A stretch of 9,350 nt of DNA from positions 1 through 9,350 of the forward strand of contig CAMDJU010000096.1 of assembly GCA_945900695.1 (NCBI GenBank), read 5' to 3'. A program made the translations under genes and the position numbers. A model generated the notes under the pieces. That model saw nothing but the letters and a program-made list of their open reading frames with translations, was not told where the DNA came from and searched no databases. Positions 5,809-9,350 of the stretch are shown here, one piece after another (position 1 is the stretch's first letter; each line of letters opens with the position of its first letter). The DNA is from Bordetella parapertussis. Its GTDB lineage: Bacteria > Pseudomonadota > Gammaproteobacteria > Burkholderiales > Burkholderiaceae_C.

Positions 5809-6786
5809 TCAATTGGCTTTGGCCAACCCTAATTTTTCGATCAGTCGTTTTTCGCTGACAAAGGTGCGTTGGGCAAAGCGGACATATTCATCGCTACCCA
5901 TGTAGATCACCGGTTGGTCATACTTTTCAAAACTGGCGATGACCTGTGGGTCCTCGAGTGCTTTTTTGAAAGCCTCGTCCAAGCGCTTGGTCAGGGCCGG
6001 GTCCATGCCGCGCGGTGCGCCAATGCCAAAGGGCGAGTCCGACACCGTTTCAAAGCCCAACTCATTCAGGGTGGGTACTTGTGACCAGCGTTTGGTGCGC
6101 TTGCTGCCATAGGTGGCGAGCAAGCGCATGGTGCCCGCATCCACGTGCGGGGCCCAACCGGTGGCGTCGCTGTGGGCCGCAATGTGGCCCCCCAACAACG
6201 CTTGCAGGCCGTCGCTGCTGCCTTTGAAAGGCACATGCTGCAACTCAATGCCCGCTTTCATGGCGAACTCTTCCACTGCTAAATGGGGTGTGGTTCCGGT
6301 GCCGGTCGAGCCATAGGTGAATTTGCCCGGGTTGGCCTTGGCATAGGTGACCAGGTCTTTGATGCTCTTAAAAGGGCTGTCGGCGCGCACCGCCATGCCA
6401 AAGGTATAGCCTGTTAAGCAAGCGATATAGGTGAAGTCGCTCAAGGGGTTGAACATCATTTTTTGCATGTGCGGCAAACGCAACACCCCGATGGTGAGTT
6501 GCGACAAGGTATAGCCATCGGGCTTGGCCGAGACCAACTCATTGGGGCCGAGCATGCCGCTGGCACCGGGTTTGTTCTCCACCACCATGGTGCCACCGAG
6601 CACGCGCCCCGTGGCGTCGGCCAGTGCGCGCATGACCTGATCACTGGAGCCGCCAGCCGGCCAAGGGCAAATGAGCTTGATCGGCCGGGTGGGGTAGGAG
6701 GCTTGGGACCATGCCGGTGCGGCCAATGTGCCAGCGCCCACGGCCAAGGTTTTCAGCAAGCTGCGGCGAGAGGATGCGGTTTTCAT
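5809..6786 (-). CDS. Bug-family (TctC-like) periplasmic solute-binding protein
   Basis: The 325-residue product has the usual length of the family. Residues 1-29 are a signal peptide with a twin-arginine motif (SRRSLLK, R7-R8), a hydrophobic core and likely cleavage after WSQA (A29), suggesting Tat export. The mature protein opens with YPTRPIKLICPWPAGGSSD, the hallmark start of Bug proteins, followed by NKPGASG (71-77) and KPDGYTL (88-94). These proteins capture small carboxylates or similar solutes in the periplasm for tripartite tricarboxylate transporters. The membrane subunits TctA and TctB are not in this window, so it looks like an orphan receptor, as is common in Burkholderiales where the family is greatly expanded. 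The ligand cannot be predicted. A good ribosome site, GAGGTGA, lies four bases before the start. It is transcribed divergently from the UspA-like gene. The gap downstream contains the promoter of the ATPase operon, so the two units are probably separate. Confidence 0.93.
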   Translation of the reverse strand: MKTASSRRSLLKTLAVGAGTLAAPAWSQASYPTRPIKLICPWPAGGSSDQVMRALADATGRVLGGTMVVENKPGASGMLGPNELVSAKPDGYTLSQLTIGVLRLPHMQKMMFNPLSDFTYIACLTGYTFGMAVRADSPFKSIKDLVTYAKANPGKFTYGSTGTGTTPHLAVEEFAMKAGIELQHVPFKGSSDGLQALLGGHIAAHSDATGWAPHVDAGTMRLLATYGSKRTKRWSQVPTLNELGFETVSDSPFGIGAPRGMDPALTKRLDEAFKKALEDPQVIASFEKYDQPVIYMGSDEYVRFAQRTFVSEKRLIEKLGLAKAN

Positions 6787-6808
6787 GAAGTCACCTCAAA
6801 GTTGAAAA

Positions 6809-6836
6809 GGGTTGACGCGGGCCACAACTTCAACCC
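6809..6836. promoter_or_regulatory. Inverted repeat in the divergent intergenic region, possible operator
   Basis: GGGTTGA (6809-6815) and TCAACCC (6830-6836) form a perfect 7-base inverted repeat with a 14-base spacer, 23 bases upstream of the solute-binding-protein ATG. A second pair, GTTGAA (6801-6806) and TTCAAC (6829-6834), overlaps it. The 183-base divergent region (6787-6969) must hold promoters for both genes, but I see no convincing -35/-10 pair on either strand. Confidence 0.3.
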
Positions 6837-6969
6837 ACCCATGTATTTTCAAGGGCTTGGGTGGCGGGCTATACAGGGTTCATATGGAAGTGAAAACCCC
6901 ATTCCCCAAACAGCGCATTTGGCCCCATGCTTCGCACTGTTCTCAAGCCCTGTTTTGAAAGCGCCGAAG

Positions 6970-7404
6970 ATGTATAAAAAACTGTTGTTGGCCTATAACG
7001 GCTCAGTGGCTGGCCAAAAAGCCTTGATCGAATCGCGCGAGTTGGCCCAGTGGGGGCAGGCCGAGTTGCACCTGGTGGCGGTGATGCCCATGGCGCTCAA
7101 TGCGGTGGTGGCCGAAGGCATTGTGTTCTCCACCGAACAAGAGGCGGCGCATCGCAAAGGTTTTGAGCAGGTGCTGGCCCAAGGCTTGTCGGCCTTGGCC
7201 GAACAAGGTTTTGCCGCCACGGGTGAATTGTTGCTGGGAGACCCGGTGCATGAAATATGCGCTTGTGCCAAGCGCATTGGAGCCGATTTGATCGTGGTGG
7301 GCCACGAACACAAGAACAGTTGGGTTCAGCGTTGGTGGCATGCCTCCATTTCACCATCGCTGATTGAGGAAGCCCCTTGCAGTGTTTTGGTGTCCATCAT
7401 CTAG
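6970..7404 (+). CDS. UspA-fold universal stress protein with degenerate nucleotide-binding motif
   Basis: The 144-residue product has the usual Usp length and fold cues: a first strand KKLLLAYNGS, a second strand AELHLVAVMP, a helix around residues 57-80, GADLIVVGHEHK (104-115) and the closing EEAPCSVLVS strand. In ATP-binding Usp proteins the motif is G-x2-G-x9-G-[S/T], and the first strand ends in D-G-S. Here the second glycine is H114, the third is A125 (ASIS in place of GSV) and the first-strand Asp is N10. Nucleotide binding is therefore doubtful, as in the non-ATP-binding UspA class. Usp proteins are cytoplasmic, often dimeric, and induced by starvation or stress. I chose ATG 6970 because the longer open frame upstream runs antisense into the neighbouring gene. 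The ribosome site is weak. It converges on hslR 45 bases downstream, with no clear terminator between. Confidence 0.9.
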   Translation: MYKKLLLAYNGSVAGQKALIESRELAQWGQAELHLVAVMPMALNAVVAEGIVFSTEQEAAHRKGFEQVLAQGLSALAEQGFAATGELLLGDPVHEICACAKRIGADLIVVGHEHKNSWVQRWWHASISPSLIEEAPCSVLVSII

Positions 7405-7449
7405 GGCAAGTGCGTGGTGACATGGCCTGTGTGAACGCGCGCTGATGGT

Positions 7450-7863
7450 TTATTTGTCCACCGATGCGCTCCAGCGCTCGTCCCAGCCGTGGCGCGCTTG
7501 CTCAAGATCGCGCCGATCGCGCTTGGTGGGGCGACCCTGCTCTTGGCTCAAGGCGGGTTCGCGGGCGTAACGCTGTTGCAAGGCCTGCTTGGCACGTTGT
7601 TCAATGCTGTCGGCGGTTTCTTGGTACAGCAACTGGGCCACGGGGGCGGGCCCCCGCTGGGCACTCAATCCCGCAATCACCACGCTGCGCTGCACGGCGC
7701 CTTGGCGCACTTGAACCGTGTCGCCGGGTTTGACTTCGCGCGAGGGTTTGGCGGTTTGTCCATTGACCTCGATCCGCCCTTTGTCGATGTCTTCGCTGGC
7801 CAAGGAGCGGGTTTTGTAAAAACGGGCCGCCCACAGCCATTTGTCGATGCGCATTTTCTCCAT
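7450..7863 (-). CDS. hslR: Hsp15 ribosome-associated S4-domain RNA-binding protein
   Basis: The 137-residue product carries an N-terminal S4 RNA-binding domain (MRIDKWLWAARFYKTRSLA, then GRIEVNGQTAKPSREVKPGD, residues about 4-50). A basic helical tail includes the conserved LLYQETADSIEQR segment and RPTKRDRRDL near the C-terminus. This matches E. coli Hsp15, a heat-inducible protein that binds 50S subunits still carrying peptidyl-tRNA after aborted translation and helps recycle them. The start is uncertain. ATG 7863 (MEKMRIDKW) fits the family length best. ATG 7854 would remove three residues, and ATG 7890 or GTG/ATG choices up to 7935 would add 9-24 residues not seen in the family. None has a strong ribosome site. 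It is divergent from fdhD, with 123 bases between starts and no obvious promoter on either strand. Confidence 0.92.
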   Translation of the reverse strand: MEKMRIDKWLWAARFYKTRSLASEDIDKGRIEVNGQTAKPSREVKPGDTVQVRQGAVQRSVVIAGLSAQRGPAPVAQLLYQETADSIEQRAKQALQQRYAREPALSQEQGRPTKRDRRDLEQARHGWDERWSASVDK

Positions 7864-7986
7864 GGCGACATTGTCACCGCTGGCCGCCATGGGCAGGCTG
7901 AGCCTGAAGGGAAAGGCACCCCAGGGGTTGACCAAACCCAGTCAATGTCCTTTGGGCCGCATGGCCCTGTCCAGGTCGGTTAGGCT

Positions 7987-8877
7987 ATGCCCCCTATGCA
8001 ACATATGCTGCCCCGACTGACCCAAGCCCTTGCCCCTTTGACCTGCCCCGTGCAAGCGGTCAACGAGCACGGCCAAACCGAAGACTTGTCCATTCCGGCC
8101 GAACGCGCCCTCACGGTGTATGTGGACAAGCGCGAGTTGGTGACCTTGATGACCTTGGGCGCCCACCCCGAATGGCTGGTGCTGGGCTATTTGCGCAACC
8201 AGCGTTTGATCGACTCACCCAGCGCGGTCGAATCCATCACTGTGGATTGGGATGCGGGCGAGGGCGGCGCAGGGGTTGCAGCGGTCAAAACCTATGGCGG
8301 CATTGCCGACCTGGGTGCCAAAACCGCGCAACGCGTGGTCACCACGGGTTGCGGACAAGGCAGCATGTTTGGCGACTTGCTCACCGATTTGGAGGGCCTG
8401 AGCCTGCCACCGGCGCGGTGGCAGCAGCAGGCTTTGTACGCCATGGTGGACGCCATTCGCCTCAAGGAGAGCACCTACAAGTCGGCCGGTTCGGTGCACG
8501 CCTGTGCCCTGTTTCACAACAGCGATATGCGTTTGTTCGTCGAAGACGTGGGCCGCCACAACGCGATCGACACCATCGCCGGCTGGATGTGGATGAACGG
8601 CATCGACCCGGCATTGGCCCCCGCTGATGCCCCTTGGGCTTTTTACACCACCGGTCGCCTGACCAGTGAAATGGTGCTCAAGGCTGCGCAAATGCAAGTG
8701 CCGGTGGTGGTGTCGCGCAGCGGTATCACGCAAATGGGTTTTGAGATGGCCCAGCGTTTGGGCCTGTGCACGGTGGGGCGCGCCACCCACAAACGCTTTC
8801 TTTGTTACACCGCGCCCCAGGTGCTGCAATGGCAGCCCGAGTTGGCGCAAACCGCCGTGAAAAGAGCCCACGCATGA
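7987..8877 (+). CDS. fdhD: Formate dehydrogenase accessory sulfurtransferase FdhD, single-cysteine variant
   Basis: The 296-residue product is FdhD, which passes sulfur from the cysteine desulfurase IscS to the molybdenum/bis-MGD cofactor of formate dehydrogenases and is needed for their activity. Diagnostic segments are ERALTVYVDKREL (39-51), TTGCGQGS (119-126), YKSAGSVHACAL (164-175), EDVGRHNAIDTIAG (186-199), TTGRLTSEMVLKAA (221-234) and VVVSRSG (240-246). E. coli FdhD has CxxC (C121/C124) at the sulfur-transfer site. Here only C122 is present and the second position is Gly, a variant that I believe occurs in other FdhD homologues. Transfer could proceed through one persulfide-bearing cysteine. 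No formate dehydrogenase genes are in the window. In-frame ATGs at 7996 and 8005 are alternative starts; residues 1-20 are outside the conserved part. The stop overlaps the next gene's start by ATGA. Confidence 0.95.
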   Translation: MPPMQHMLPRLTQALAPLTCPVQAVNEHGQTEDLSIPAERALTVYVDKRELVTLMTLGAHPEWLVLGYLRNQRLIDSPSAVESITVDWDAGEGGAGVAAVKTYGGIADLGAKTAQRVVTTGCGQGSMFGDLLTDLEGLSLPPARWQQQALYAMVDAIRLKESTYKSAGSVHACALFHNSDMRLFVEDVGRHNAIDTIAGWMWMNGIDPALAPADAPWAFYTTGRLTSEMVLKAAQMQVPVVVSRSGITQMGFEMAQRLGLCTVGRATHKRFLCYTAPQVLQWQPELAQTAVKRAHA

Positions 8878-9350
8878 TGCGTTTATGGGCTTTGGCTTGG
8901 CGCAACCTGTGGCGCGATGCGCGGGCCGGTGAGTTGCGCTTGCCCATGGTGGCCGTCGCATTGGGCGTGGCTGCGCTCAGCTCGGTGGCTTTTTTGGCCG
9001 ACCGCATGCAAGCCGGGATGGCGCGCGATGCGCGCCAGTTGATGGGCGGCGATGTGGTGGTGGTGAGCGATCAGCCCACCCCAGCGGCGTTTGTGCAAAA
9101 AGCCAAGGCCTTGGGTTTGAACAGCGCCACCACGCTGAGTTTTCCCACCATGGCACGTGCCAGCGACGAGCGCGGTGGCGCCAGCCGCTTGATCGCCCTC
9201 AAAGCGGTCGAGACGGGATACCCTTTGCGCGGGGCTTTGCAGGTGCTGCAATCCACCGCCGGTGGTTTGGCCGGCTCGGTTTTGCCCGCACCCGCGGCCC
9301 AGCCCGGCACGGTGGCAGCCCCCAACAACCAAACGGCGTATGACGGCCCC
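8874..9350 (+). CDS. ABC transporter permease, YbbP/FtsX-like (5' part only, runs off window)
   Basis: The frame is open from ATG 8874 to the end of the window, giving 159 residues of a protein that is about 830 residues in this family. An N-terminal amphipathic segment (MMRLWALAWRNLWRD) precedes a transmembrane helix at about residues 23-42 (PMVAVALGVAALSSVAF). Then come the family-typical ADRMQ and QLMGGDVVVVSDQP (55-68), which begins a large periplasmic (MacB-PCD-like) domain. YbbP proteins pair with the YbbA ATPase and are related to the FtsX, LolE and MacB permeases. They are thought to extract or move lipids or hydrophobic compounds out of the inner membrane. The start overlaps the fdhD stop as ATGA, so translation is probably coupled. 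The second ATG at 8877 is an equally possible start. The partner ATPase is not in the window. Confidence 0.88.
   Translation, partial: MMRLWALAWRNLWRDARAGELRLPMVAVALGVAALSSVAFLADRMQAGMARDARQLMGGDVVVVSDQPTPAAFVQKAKALGLNSATTLSFPTMARASDERGGASRLIALKAVETGYPLRGALQVLQSTAGGLAGSVLPAPAAQPGTVAAPNNQTAYDGP

Noticed and set aside
6463..6969. A 169-codon N-terminal extension of the UspA-like protein
   Set aside because: It runs antisense through the signal peptide and start of the solute-binding-protein gene, and the Usp fold begins exactly at ATG 6970.
7405..7449. Terminator between the UspA-like gene and hslR
   Set aside because: I found no stable GC stem followed by a T-run on either strand in these 45 bases.
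8215..8961. A 248-codon - strand frame opposite fdhD and the permease start
   Set aside because: fdhD is unmistakable on the + strand. The antisense product is His/Arg/Gly-rich without motifs.

Overview
The window looks like chromosomal DNA from a betaproteobacterium of the order Burkholderiales, probably Comamonadaceae (Limnohabitans/Rhodoferax-like). This is inferred from the GC-rich, GCC/GGC/TTG-heavy coding style, a Bug-family (TctC-like) periplasmic binding protein with a twin-arginine leader, and typical Burkholderiales versions of Hsp15, FdhD and a YbbP-type permease. No alignment was run. Coding density is high, no stretch over 300 bases lacks a gene, and I saw no tRNA, rRNA, CRISPR array, IS element or phage gene.

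Layout. On the + strand, 1-2511 holds the 3' end of a gene that resembles a SPOR domain, then an acidic, low-complexity 390-residue protein built largely from degenerate ~12-residue repeats, then a 355-residue single-pass membrane protein with a leucine-heptad coiled coil and a Pro/Lys-rich tail. These are tightly spaced and look like one operon. Converging on them from the - strand is a three-gene run (5646 down to 2524): a ParA/MinD-like deviant Walker ATPase with a long C-terminal extension, a 176-residue coiled-coil protein with a basic N-terminus, and a stand-alone, membrane-anchored glutamate-synthase-like FMN/3Fe-4S protein. A good sigma70-type promoter precedes the ATPase gene.

The rest is more ordinary. 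There is an orphan Bug-type solute-binding protein (-), a UspA-fold protein with an eroded nucleotide-binding motif (+), Hsp15/HslR (-), FdhD (+) with one cysteine in place of the usual CxxC, and the start of a YbbP/FtsX-like ABC permease (+) that overlaps fdhD by ATGA and runs off the window.

The most interesting part is 1-5646. A ParA-type ATPase sits next to a small coiled-coil protein with a lysine/arginine-rich N-terminus, an arrangement known from ParA-driven cargo positioning systems such as McdAB. Nearby are a possible SPOR (septal peptidoglycan) protein, an acidic repeat protein and a bitopic coiled-coil protein. I infer, without proof, that this could be an undescribed intracellular positioning or envelope-organising module whose cargo cannot be named from sequence.
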